DNA from: Bradyrhizobium sp. STM 3809
GTDB lineage: Bacteria; Pseudomonadota; Alphaproteobacteria; Rhizobiales; Xanthobacteraceae
DNA length: 33,527 nt
Direction of reading: 5' to 3'
Assembly: GCF_000239795.1 (NCBI RefSeq)
Contig: NZ_CAFJ01000163.1
Coordinates: 28-33,554 of the forward strand
The notes under the pieces were generated by a model. The model did no database searches and was not told where the DNA came from. It saw nothing but the letters and a program-made list of their open reading frames with translations. Every line of letters starts with the position of its first letter. Position 1 is the stretch's first letter. Below, piece after piece: positions 1 through 6,481 of this stretch. The translations under genes were made by a program, and so were the position numbers.

Positions 1-253
1 CTTCCGCCAGATCCTCCTGGCCGAGATGGACGTGCTCCGCGCCCGCGACGATCGCGGCGTGCCAGTAGTCGTTGACGATCAGCTTGGTTGCGGTGCCCTT
101 GGTAATCGCAAGCGCGTCGGTGACGATCTGCAGCGCCTGGCCGTCGTCGAGATTTTTCGCACGCAGTTGCACGGTGCCGACGCCGAGCCTGGTCAGGCGC
201 TCGACCCAGGCGAGCGAGTCGACGACGGGATAGAAGCGATCAGGATACGGCAT
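1..253 (-). CDS. thiE: Thiamine-phosphate synthase ThiE, partial (C-terminus outside window)
   Basis: ThiE couples the thiazole phosphate to HMP pyrophosphate to give thiamine phosphate, in the cytoplasm. The minus-strand reading frame starts at the ATG at 253 and runs off the left edge; 84 codons are visible. Visible motifs fit the family: VQLRAKN near residue 28, IVNDYW near residue 59 and HVHLGQEDL just before the edge. The start overlaps the 3' end of thiG by 14 nt, so it is the fourth gene of the thiO-S-G-E operon and probably translationally coupled. I cannot see its end or whether it is full length. The family call is firm. Confidence 0.93.
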   Translation of the reverse strand, partial: MPYPDRFYPVVDSLAWVERLTRLGVGTVQLRAKNLDDGQALQIVTDALAITKGTATKLIVNDYWHAAIVAGAEHVHLGQEDLAE

Positions 254-1022
254 GCCAGAACGGAGTCCCAACGACAGGGGTGGATGGCGAGGCGAAATCG
301 CGGGCGTCCATCAGCCCGGCCTCGTAGGCGGTGCGGCCGGATTCGACTCCGAGCTTGAAGGCGCGCGCCATGGCCACGGGGTCGGCGGCCTTGGCGATCG
401 CGGTGTTGAGCAGCACCGCGTCGTAGCCGAGTTCCAGCGCTTCCGCCGCGTGCGAGGGCGCGCCGAGGCCGGCATCGACAACGAGGGTGATGTCGGGCAG
501 GCGGTCGCGCAACAGCTTCAACGCGTCGCGGTTGATGATGCCCTTGGCCGAGCCGATCGGCGCGGCCCAGGGCATCACGACCTTGCAGCCGGCATCGACG
601 AGCCGCATCGCGACGGTGAGATCCTCGGTGCAGTAGGGGAAGACCTCGAAGCCGTCCTTGATCAGGATGGTGGCAGCCTCGACCAGTCCGACGACGTCGG
701 GCTGCAGCGTGTCGTTGTCGCCGATGACCTCGAGCTTGATCCAGGCCGTGCCGAACAATTCGCGCGCGAGCTTGGCGGTGGTCACCGCCTCGCGCACGCT
801 GCGGCAGCCGGCGGTGTTCGGCAGCACGGTGACGCCGAGCGCGTTGATCAGCTTCCAGAACGCATCACCGGTCTTGCCGCCGGCAGCCTCGCGCCGCAGC
901 GACACCGTGACGATCTCGGCACCGGAGGCGCGGATCGACTCCTGCATGATGGCGGGGGAGGGATAGAGCGCGGTGCCGACGAGGAGGCGCGAGGTGAAGG
1001 TCTTGTCGTAGAATTTCAGCAT
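240..1022 (-). CDS. thiG: Thiazole synthase ThiG
   Basis: ThiG makes the thiazole phosphate ring of thiamine from deoxyxylulose 5-phosphate, dehydroglycine (from glycine by ThiO in this type of pathway) and sulfur carried on ThiS thiocarboxylate. The protein has 260 residues, normal for the family. Lys96 in [10 protein letters not shown] matches the Schiff-base lysine. The phosphate-binding part of the barrel appears as MPWAAPIGS near 148-156 and [15 protein letters not shown] near 181-195. The ATG is preceded by a GGAG about 8 nt upstream. It is separated from thiS by 193 nt holding an inserted palindromic repeat, and overlaps thiE at its 3' end. The rest of the operon is tightly packed, so the gap is unusual. 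Confidence 0.97.
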   Translation of the reverse strand: MLKFYDKTFTSRLLVGTALYPSPAIMQESIRASGAEIVTVSLRREAAGGKTGDAFWKLINALGVTVLPNTAGCRSVREAVTTAKLARELFGTAWIKLEVIGDNDTLQPDVVGLVEAATILIKDGFEVFPYCTEDLTVAMRLVDAGCKVVMPWAAPIGSAKGIINRDALKLLRDRLPDITLVVDAGLGAPSHAAEALELGYDAVLLNTAIAKAADPVAMARAFKLGVESGRTAYEAGLMDARDFASPSTPVVGTPFWHAVS

Positions 1023-1065
1023 CGATTGTCTCCGTCATGTCGGACGGTGGTCGCCGCGAATACAG

Positions 1066-1186
1066 CTGTCGTCCCGGCGAACGCCGGGACCCATACCGCG
1101 TGATGTGGCTTGGGGCACGCGAGGAGAGACCGAGGGCCATCACCGCCGACGGTGGTTATGGGTCCCGGCGTTCGCCGGGACGACAG
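1066..1186. repeat. Paired palindromic repeat (REPIN-like) inside the thi operon
   Basis: Two perfectly matching 30-nt arms in inverted orientation, 1066-1095 and 1157-1186, are separated by 61 nt. Each arm is itself a palindrome: GTCCCGGCG, two nt AA, then CGCCGGGAC. The unit can fold as two small hairpins or one very long one. This layout, two inverted copies of a short palindrome with a spacer, resembles REP doublets (REPINs). It fills the 193-nt gap between thiS and thiG. Short open frames across it are shadows of the repeat. The structure is seen directly; the mobile nature is inferred. Confidence 0.9.
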
Positions 1187-1215
1187 CAGAGAGTGACGCG
1201 CGAGCCGGGCCATCA

Positions 1216-1413
1216 TCACCCTCCCTGCCGGGGCGTGATGATCTCGATCTCGTCGCCGGCCTTGAGCGCGGTCTCGGCCCAGCGGCTCTTCGGCACGACG
1301 TCGTAGTTCAGCGCGATGGCGAAATGGCTGCCCTCGTAGTCGAGCTCCGACAGCAGCGCGGCGACGTCGGTGGCGCTGATGTCGCGGGCCTCGCCGTTGA
1401 CCGTCACGCGCAT
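1216..1413 (-). CDS. thiS: Sulfur carrier protein ThiS
   Basis: ThiS is the ubiquitin-fold carrier whose C-terminal thiocarboxylate donates sulfur to ThiG. The protein is 65 residues and ends in PRQGG, the diagnostic Gly-Gly tail that is adenylated. The N-terminus MRVTVNGEARD and the segment GDEIEIITPRQGG match the family. The ATG overlaps the thiO stop by 10 nt and has GAGGTG 5 nt upstream, inside the end of thiO. No thiF-like activating enzyme is visible, so activation must come from elsewhere in the genome. Confidence 0.96.
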   Translation of the reverse strand: MRVTVNGEARDISATDVAALLSELDYEGSHFAIALNYDVVPKSRWAETALKAGDEIEIITPRQGG

Positions 1414-2417
1414 CGCATCACCTCGTTGTCGATCTGGCCGCGCTCCACATAGTTGAGCGTCGCCTGCGCCAGCGCCGGCGCGATCAGGAAGCCGTGGCGG
1501 TAGAGGCCGTTGACGCGGATCTCGCGCTCGCCGGTGACCGTGATGCGGGGCAGATTGTCGGGATAGGCCGGCCGCAGGCCGGAGCCGAATTCGAGGATGC
1601 GCGCCTCGCCGAACGCCGGGTGCACGGAATAGGCGGCGCCCAACAGCTCCAGCGCCGAGCGCAGGCTGACGCCGGTGTCCTCGGCCTCGAGCGAGGTCGC
1701 CCCCAGCATGAACAGATTGTCCGCGCGCGGGATCAGATAGAGCGGGAAGCGTGGGTGCATCAGCCGCACGGGGCGCGCGAGCTGCACTTCGGAGGTCTCG
1801 ATCAGGATCATCTCGCCCTTGACGCCGCGCAGCTCCGGCTCGGCGTCGCGCGCCTCGAGGCCGCGGCAGTCGATGACGAGACCGTCGAGATCAGCGGCCG
1901 CCACGTTGCTGTTGAACAGCACGCGGCCGCCAGCCTCGATGATCCGCTGGTGCAGCCTGGGCAGCACGCGGCGCGGCTCGACATGGCCTTCGGTGGGGTA
2001 GAACAGACCCTCGCGGAAGCGGCCTTCCAGCGACGGCTCGAGCTCCGCCAGACCAGCCGCATCGAGGCGCTGATAGCCCGAGGTGCGGCGGGCAAACCGG
2101 TCGTAGTCGGCGCGGTCGCGGGCATGCGCGATCACCAGCGAGCCGTTGAACGGCGTCTCCGGCATTTCGCGCTGCCACAGGTCCAGCGACGACAGGCCAA
2201 GCCGGGTGATGAGGGGCTCCGAGACCTCGCTCTCGCAATACGGTGCCAGCATGCCGCCGGCCCAATGGCTGGTGGCGAGCATGAGGCCGGCGTCGCTGCG
2301 CTCATGCAAGGTCACGTCGTGCCCGGCGCGCGCGAACATCAGCGCCTGCCAGGCGCCCGCGATACCGGCGCCGATGATGGATACGGGACGATCCCCGCGG
2401 GTCGTTGTCTGCTGCAT
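1404..2417 (-). CDS. thiO: Glycine oxidase ThiO (FAD-dependent)
   Basis: ThiO oxidises glycine to the iminoacetate (dehydroglycine) used by ThiG. The 337-residue protein begins with an FAD-binding Rossmann motif, GAGIAG at 16-21, with the acidic residue of HERSD at 39 ending the second strand. The C-terminal NGLYRHGFLIAPALAQ is typical of the family. The start codon lies directly after the TPP riboswitch. Its Shine-Dalgarno AGGGA (2427-2423), 5 nt from the ATG, is the 3' strand of the predicted riboswitch P1 helix, so thiamine pyrophosphate probably controls its translation. It is the first gene of the operon and overlaps thiS. Confidence 0.94.
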   Translation of the reverse strand: MQQTTTRGDRPVSIIGAGIAGAWQALMFARAGHDVTLHERSDAGLMLATSHWAGGMLAPYCESEVSEPLITRLGLSSLDLWQREMPETPFNGSLVIAHARDRADYDRFARRTSGYQRLDAAGLAELEPSLEGRFREGLFYPTEGHVEPRRVLPRLHQRIIEAGGRVLFNSNVAAADLDGLVIDCRGLEARDAEPELRGVKGEMILIETSEVQLARPVRLMHPRFPLYLIPRADNLFMLGATSLEAEDTGVSLRSALELLGAAYSVHPAFGEARILEFGSGLRPAYPDNLPRITVTGEREIRVNGLYRHGFLIAPALAQATLNYVERGQIDNEVMRCA

Positions 2418-2420
2418 CCC

Positions 2421-2515
2421 TGTCCCTTCGCCGGCATGACCCGGATCAGGTTCAAAGGGTCACCGCATTCGCGCTGCGGTATCTCAGCTCCCCCTCGGAG
2501 CTCCCCTCGGAACGC
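2421..2515 (-). promoter_or_regulatory. TPP (THI-element) riboswitch
   Basis: Read on the minus strand, the conserved THI-box blocks occur in order: GCTGAGAT (about 2488-2481), a GC-rich P3-like hairpin around 2480-2462, then ACCCTTTGAACCTGATC and GGGTCATGCCGGCGAAGGGA (ending at 2423). These are the TPP-binding core sequences. The closing helix can form between TTCC at 2512-2509 and GGGA at 2426-2423. Because the GGGA is also the thiO ribosome-binding site, ligand binding would hide it and reduce translation of thiOSGE. Confidence 0.96.
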
Positions 2516-2519
2516 GCTT

Positions 2520-2547
2520 AAAATAGACCGATACGGCTCCGTGTCAA
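2520..2547 (-). promoter_or_regulatory. Sigma70-type promoter of the thi operon
   Basis: On the minus strand a perfect -35 TTGACA (2547-2542) is followed after 16 nt by TATTTT (2525-2520), a fair -10. The expected start point, about 2513, falls exactly at the 5' edge of the riboswitch closing helix, which supports both calls. Confidence 0.7.
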
Positions 2548-2564
2548 CGGAGTGTCACGGAAAG

Positions 2565-2578
2565 ACGCTGCGCAGCGT
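2565..2578 (-). terminator. Short hairpin downstream of the transglycosylase gene
   Basis: The perfect palindrome ACGCTGCGCAGCGT lies 18 nt past the stop of the lytic transglycosylase. On the minus strand it is followed by CTTTCC. The stem has only 5 bp and the T run is short, so it is at best a weak intrinsic terminator separating that gene from the thi promoter. Confidence 0.4.
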
Positions 2579-2595
2579 TTAGGAACCAAACCGCG

Positions 2596-3411
2596 TCAGT
2601 GCGCCCGCGCGTGGCGGCGGGTCTCGATCCTCGGCGTGATGTCGAGCGGCGCGCTCACGCGCTCGGCGCGGCTGACCGGCCGCGCGTCGGCCAGGCGCTG
2701 CCGCTTGGCCTCCTCGTAATAGCCTTTCGCGAAATAGGCGACCGCGCGGTCGTGGTCGCCATGGGCGGCGCGATAGGCGCCGGCGAGGTAGCGCACGCCA
2801 TAGGTGAGGTTGGTGTTGGGATCGTGCAGGCCGGCCGCGTCGCCGGTGTAGCCGAGGCCGCGCGCGGTGCCGAGCTTGATCTGCATCAGGCCGATGCAGC
2901 CGCAGCGGCCGACCAGGTTCGGCTGATACTTGCTCTCGCGCACGATGACGCGGTGGATCAGCGACTCGGGAATGTTGTTGGCGGCGGCGTGCACGGCGAC
3001 CAGCGCGTCGATGTGCGGATGGCCGGTGTTCATGTGCTTGGGCTTGCTATCGGACTTGACCTCGGCCGCCTTGCCATCGCGCGGCTCGACGGCGGGCGCA
3101 TCGGCCGGCACGGCGTCGGCATCGGCCGGCGCGGCTGCATTGGCATCCATCGGCTGGCCGGAGTCGGCGCTGCTGACGGCCTCGATCGCCTCGACCTCGC
3201 GCGCGGTCTTGGTGACGGCGCTGCGCGCGGCCAGATCCTTGATGCTTTCGGCGCGGACATGGGCCAGCTTGACCTTGCCGGTCCGGGCCTTGGCACCCTC
3301 CGATGTGGCGCTGTCCGACGCGGCGTTCGCATCCTCGGCCGCCATGACGGACGGCAGGTGACCAGCCATCGCAAAGCCCGCAAGGCAGGCCGTCAGCACG
3401 AGACGTTTCAT
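2596..3411 (-). CDS. Exported lytic murein transglycosylase (SLT domain)
   Basis: A 271-residue protein with a signal peptide (about 1-24, ending VMAA), a long Ala/Asp/Pro-rich linker (about 25-130) and a C-terminal SLT domain (about 131-240). The catalytic glutamate is probably Glu159 in VIVRESKY, followed by CIGLMQI (172-178) and later AVAYFAKGYYEEAKR, all typical of Slt/MltE-like enzymes that cleave glycan strands of peptidoglycan in the periplasm. The two cysteines in GRCGCIG just before the LMQI motif are a common rhizobial variant. It is transcribed alone on minus, divergent from the membrane protein starting at 3645. Its exact role (turnover or opening the wall for secretion) cannot be told. 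Confidence 0.88.
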   Translation of the reverse strand: MKRLVLTACLAGFAMAGHLPSVMAAEDANAASDSATSEGAKARTGKVKLAHVRAESIKDLAARSAVTKTAREVEAIEAVSSADSGQPMDANAAAPADADAVPADAPAVEPRDGKAAEVKSDSKPKHMNTGHPHIDALVAVHAAANNIPESLIHRVIVRESKYQPNLVGRCGCIGLMQIKLGTARGLGYTGDAAGLHDPNTNLTYGVRYLAGAYRAAHGDHDRAVAYFAKGYYEEAKRQRLADARPVSRAERVSAPLDITPRIETRRHARAH

Positions 3412-3644
3412 TTGTCAGGATCCCCCGGGAACCACCCGCGTGCCGAGCAGCCCCCCGACACGCGTTTAACACTTTACGCACCGTAATTGGCGCGAACGCC
3501 GGGCGATAATATGGCATAAATGCGGCAAAGGCCCCGGCAAAATGCCGGAGGCGGCTTGCCGCGCCCATCGGCCCCCCGCAGTTTACCGCGAATTAGAGCG
3601 CGGCGTGATTGGCTGGCGGGTCTCTCAGCCAGGGTCACGCCGCA

Positions 3645-5126
3645 ATGACGCTTTCCGTCACCCATACCGAAGCGACCGCGCGACCCGCGCAGGCGCTGTT
3701 GCCGCTGTGGGTCGGCGCCGCCGTCTATGCGCTGCTGATCCTCTCCGGCAACCGGCTGCTCAACGATCCCGACACGCTGTGGCAGATCACGGTCGGGCAG
3801 TGGATCATCGAGCATCGGGCCGTGCCCGAGGTCGACGTCTATTCCTTCACCATGCGCGGCGCGCCGTGGATCTCCACGCAATGGCTGGCGCAGGTCGCCT
3901 ATGCCTCGGTCTACAAGCTCGCCGGCTGGACCGGGCCGGTCGTGCTGGCGGCCTCCGCCATCGCACTGTCATTCGCACTGTTCGCGCGCATGCTGAGCCG
4001 GCATCTGCGCGACAGCACGACCTTGTTGTTCGTCGTCGCGGCGTTCCTGCTCTGCCTGCCGCATCTGCTGGCGCGGCCGCATGTGCTGGCGTTTCCGATT
4101 CTCGTCGCCTGGATGGCCGGGCTGCTCGACGCCGCCGACCGCAGGCAGGCGCCGCCCGTTGCGCTGGTCGTGCTGATCGCGCTGTGGGCCAATCTGCATG
4201 GCGGCTTCGTGTTCGGCCTGTTCTTCATCGCGCCGGCGGCGCTCGACGCGCTGGTCAACGCGGAGGCGGCGGCACGTCGCAGCCTGGCGCTGCGCTGGGC
4301 TGCATTCGCCGCGCTCGCCCTGGCGGCGAGCTGCTGCACGCCCTATGGCTGGAACGCGCTGCTGGCATCGCAGAAGATCCTGTCGCTGGGGCAGGCGCTG
4401 CCGCTGATCATGGAATGGAAGGCGACCGATTTTCAGAGCCTCGGTCCGTTCGAGATCTGCCTTCTGCTCGCCATCGGCTTCGCGCTGCTGCATGGCGTCA
4501 AGCTGCCGCCGGTGCGGATCCTGATGCTGCTCGGCCTGCTGCACATGGCGCTGGCCCAGGCGCGCGCCGCCGAGTTGCTGGCGCTGATCGGACCCCTGGT
4601 GCTGGCAGCGCCGCTCGCCCGGCAGCCCGGCGCCGAGACGCCGACGCTGAGCGCGCCGCGGCCGTCGCTGATCGCCGCGACGGTCCTCGCGCTCGGGCTC
4701 GGCACGCTGGCTTCGGCTTCGATCCTGTCCTTTGCCCCGAACATGCGCGGCACGCCGGTCGCCGCCGTCGCCGAGCTGAAGAAGCTCAACCTCGCGCGTG
4801 TTCTCAACGACTACGATTTCGGCGGCTATCTCATCGCCTCCGGCGTTGCGCCCTTCATCGACGGCCGCACCGAGCTGTATGGCGAAAAGTTCTTCGTCGA
4901 TCACAACGCCGCCTCGGGCCTGATGGAGCCGGACAATCTGTTCCGTCTGCTGAAGGACTACGACATCGAGGCGACCCTGCTGCGCACGCAGAGTGCGGCG
5001 ACCAAGCTGCTCGACCATGTCGACGGTTGGCACAGGGTCTATTCGGACGACATCGCCACGATTCACCTCCGCGAGCCGACTGCACGTCATGGGGCGGAAC
5101 CGGCCGTCCGCCCGATCAGCGATTGA
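3645..5126 (+). CDS. Polytopic membrane protein, GT-C glycosyltransferase-like
   Basis: A 493-residue protein with roughly ten hydrophobic segments spread over residues 18-380 and a soluble C-terminal part of about 115 residues. After the first segment come LLNDPDTLWQI (38-48) and SFTMRGAPWISTQWLAQ (68-84); an acidic motif in the first outer loop is a hallmark of GT-C enzymes that use lipid-linked sugar donors. The C-terminal part holds NDYDFGGYLI and FIDGRTELYG, also seen in related uncharacterised proteins as I recall them. I chose the ATG at 3645, with AGGGT 9 nt upstream, over a TTG at 3609. Donor and acceptor are unknown. A non-enzymatic membrane role is possible. Confidence 0.7.
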   Translation: MTLSVTHTEATARPAQALLPLWVGAAVYALLILSGNRLLNDPDTLWQITVGQWIIEHRAVPEVDVYSFTMRGAPWISTQWLAQVAYASVYKLAGWTGPVVLAASAIALSFALFARMLSRHLRDSTTLLFVVAAFLLCLPHLLARPHVLAFPILVAWMAGLLDAADRRQAPPVALVVLIALWANLHGGFVFGLFFIAPAALDALVNAEAAARRSLALRWAAFAALALAASCCTPYGWNALLASQKILSLGQALPLIMEWKATDFQSLGPFEICLLLAIGFALLHGVKLPPVRILMLLGLLHMALAQARAAELLALIGPLVLAAPLARQPGAETPTLSAPRPSLIAATVLALGLGTLASASILSFAPNMRGTPVAAVAELKKLNLARVLNDYDFGGYLIASGVAPFIDGRTELYGEKFFVDHNAASGLMEPDNLFRLLKDYDIEATLLRTQSAATKLLDHVDGWHRVYSDDIATIHLREPTARHGAEPAVRPISD

Positions 5127-5218
5127 TCGACGACGATCGCAACCGCGTGAGGTCGGATGTCGCGCGGCATCCCGGCGCGTGCAAACGCCGCGCTCCGCGA
5201 TTATCGTGCAAGCCGTCA

Positions 5219-5247
5219 GTTCGACAGCAAGTCGGTTCGACAGCAAG
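5219..5247 (+). repeat. Two tandem 13-nt repeats upstream of the zinc-ribbon gene
   Basis: GTTCGACAGCAAG occurs at 5219-5231 and again at 5235-5247, a period of 16 nt, 50 nt before the next start codon. It may be a regulator site or chance. The rest of the gap from 5127 to 5297 shows nothing else. Confidence 0.6.
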
Positions 5248-5297
5248 CCTGACTCATTCAAAGCCGCCAAAAAGCCTGAACAGAAAGGGAGCGCGTC

Positions 5298-5546
5298 ATG
5301 GCCGTGAAGGCAACCGAGGTGTATTTCAGCCAGCCCGACAATGCGCAGTCCGCGGTCCGCGTGCTGGACCTGCCGCGCAACAATCCCTGCGCCCAATGCG
5401 GCGAACCGATCGCGCTGCCGTCCTGGGTCGAGAAGGATGGCCGGCGCACCGCCTACCTCTGGCACTGCCGCCTCTGCGACTATCGCTACGAGACGATTGC
5501 ATTCTACGCCGAGGCCGTCGACGACGACGGCGCGCTGGCCGCGTAG
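5298..5546 (+). CDS. Small zinc-ribbon protein of unknown function
   Basis: An 82-residue protein with two CxxC knuckles, Cys31/Cys34 (NPCAQCGEP) and Cys57/Cys60 (WHCRLCDYRYET), the usual arrangement of a single zinc ribbon. There is no signal peptide or membrane segment, so it should be cytoplasmic. A clear GGGAG lies about 9 nt before the ATG. Similar small proteins are common in Bradyrhizobium without a known role. It could bind nucleic acid or protein; nothing here decides which. Confidence 0.75.
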   Translation: MAVKATEVYFSQPDNAQSAVRVLDLPRNNPCAQCGEPIALPSWVEKDGRRTAYLWHCRLCDYRYETIAFYAEAVDDDGALAA

Positions 5547-5607
5547 TTCGGTGAGCTGCCCGAGGCGGCTCACCAAGACTGTGCGGATCTTCTCTTCGAG
5601 CTGCAAC

Positions 5608-5670
5608 CGCGCTGACGGTCTGCTCCCTCTCCCTGTGAAGAATGGCGAGAGGGAGCAGACCGTCAGCGCG
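5608..5670. repeat. Long perfect hairpin, 24-bp stem
   Basis: The arms 5608-5631 and 5647-5670 are exact reverse complements, with a 15-nt loop between them. The core CTGCTCCCTCTCCC with GAGAGGGAGCAG recurs at 25865-25898, so this is an interspersed repeat rather than a one-off terminator. No T run follows on plus. It sits in the 324-nt gap between the zinc-ribbon and PRC-barrel genes and could stop or stabilise the upstream transcript. Confidence 0.88.
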
Positions 5671-5811
5671 GTGAACAGCTCGGACTCCGCGGACGCGTCA
5701 GGCATCTCCGTGCCGACACCACAGCCATCTCCATCGAACCGTCACTGAGTAACACTTCCGCGCTGCGGTGAGACCGGTTGTCGCGCAGCATGGCGAAATC
5801 GTGGTTCCCGG

Positions 5812-5836
5812 GGAACGCCGACTGCCCGGTGCAGTT
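5812..5836 (+). promoter_or_regulatory. Candidate EcfG (general stress) promoter
   Basis: GGAAC at 5812-5816 and GTT at 5834-5836 are separated by 17 nt, matching the alphaproteobacterial EcfG pattern GGAAC-N16/17-cGTT, with A in place of the first C. A transcript start near 5843 would leave a short leader carrying the ribosome site at 5858. This is inferred from pattern only. Confidence 0.45.
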
Positions 5837-5870
5837 CTCTCGTCACCATTCACTGAGAGGAGACACCCAC

Positions 5871-6413
5871 ATGGTGATGAAGACTGTTGCGGCCGGCCTC
5901 GCCGGTTCCCTGCTGCTCGCGACCGCCGCCTTTGCCGCGGAGAGCACCACCACGACCACCCACACCACGATCAAGAGCGATACAACGGCGGCGTCCTATC
6001 AGGGTGATTGGCGCGCCTCGAAGCTCGTCGGCGTGAAGGTCTACAACAACAACAACGAGAACGTCGGCTCCATCGACGACATGCTCGTCGACAAGAGCGG
6101 CAACATCAAGGGCGTCGTGATCGGCGTCGGCGGCTTCCTCGGCATGGGTGAGCACCTCGTTGCCATCGCGTTCGACCAGGTGAAGTTCTCGGATCAGCCG
6201 GTGCAGTCGAATACGGCCTCGAACGCGCCCGCCACCGGCACGACCTCGTCGACCAACCCGCCGGCTTCGACCACGACGACGGGCGCCGCCACCGGCACCT
6301 CGTCCTCCTCGTCGATGAGCTCCTCGAAGAGCCGCTGGTATCCCGACCACGCGATGATCAACGCGACCAAGGACCAGCTGAAGTCGATGCCCGAGTTCAA
6401 GTACTCGGAGTAA
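5871..6413 (+). CDS. Exported PRC-barrel domain protein
   Basis: A 180-residue protein with a signal peptide (about 1-22, AFA before AES), a Thr-rich stretch, one PRC-barrel domain (about 46-108, including GDWRASKLVGVKVYN and GNIKGVVIGVGGFLG), then a Ser/Thr-rich spacer (about 110-158) and a short basic/aromatic tail. The ATG at 5871 has AGGAG 8 nt upstream; a second in-frame ATG at 5877 is less well placed. PRC-barrel proteins of this exported kind are often stress-linked in rhizobia, which fits the candidate EcfG promoter. The molecular function is unknown. Confidence 0.85.
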   Translation: MVMKTVAAGLAGSLLLATAAFAAESTTTTTHTTIKSDTTAASYQGDWRASKLVGVKVYNNNNENVGSIDDMLVDKSGNIKGVVIGVGGFLGMGEHLVAIAFDQVKFSDQPVQSNTASNAPATGTTSSTNPPASTTTTGAATGTSSSSSMSSSKSRWYPDHAMINATKDQLKSMPEFKYSE

Positions 6414-6450
6414 CGACGCCCCCTTCGATCGATTGATCGTTTCGACGCGG

Positions 6451-6473
6451 CGCGCCCGGATCATCCGGGCGCG
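6451..6473. terminator. Convergent-gene terminator hairpin
   Basis: CGCGCCCGGA, loop TCA, TCCGGGCGCG forms a perfect 10-bp stem between the converging PRC-barrel gene (plus) and histidine kinase gene (minus). On plus it is followed by TTTGCGT, a weak T run. It probably ends plus transcription and may serve both directions. Confidence 0.65.
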
Positions 6474-6481
6474 TTTGCGTA

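Noticed and set aside
3969..5705. 578-codon open frame on minus
   Set aside because: Antisense to the GT-C-like gene and the zinc-ribbon gene, both better supported by motifs and ribosome sites.
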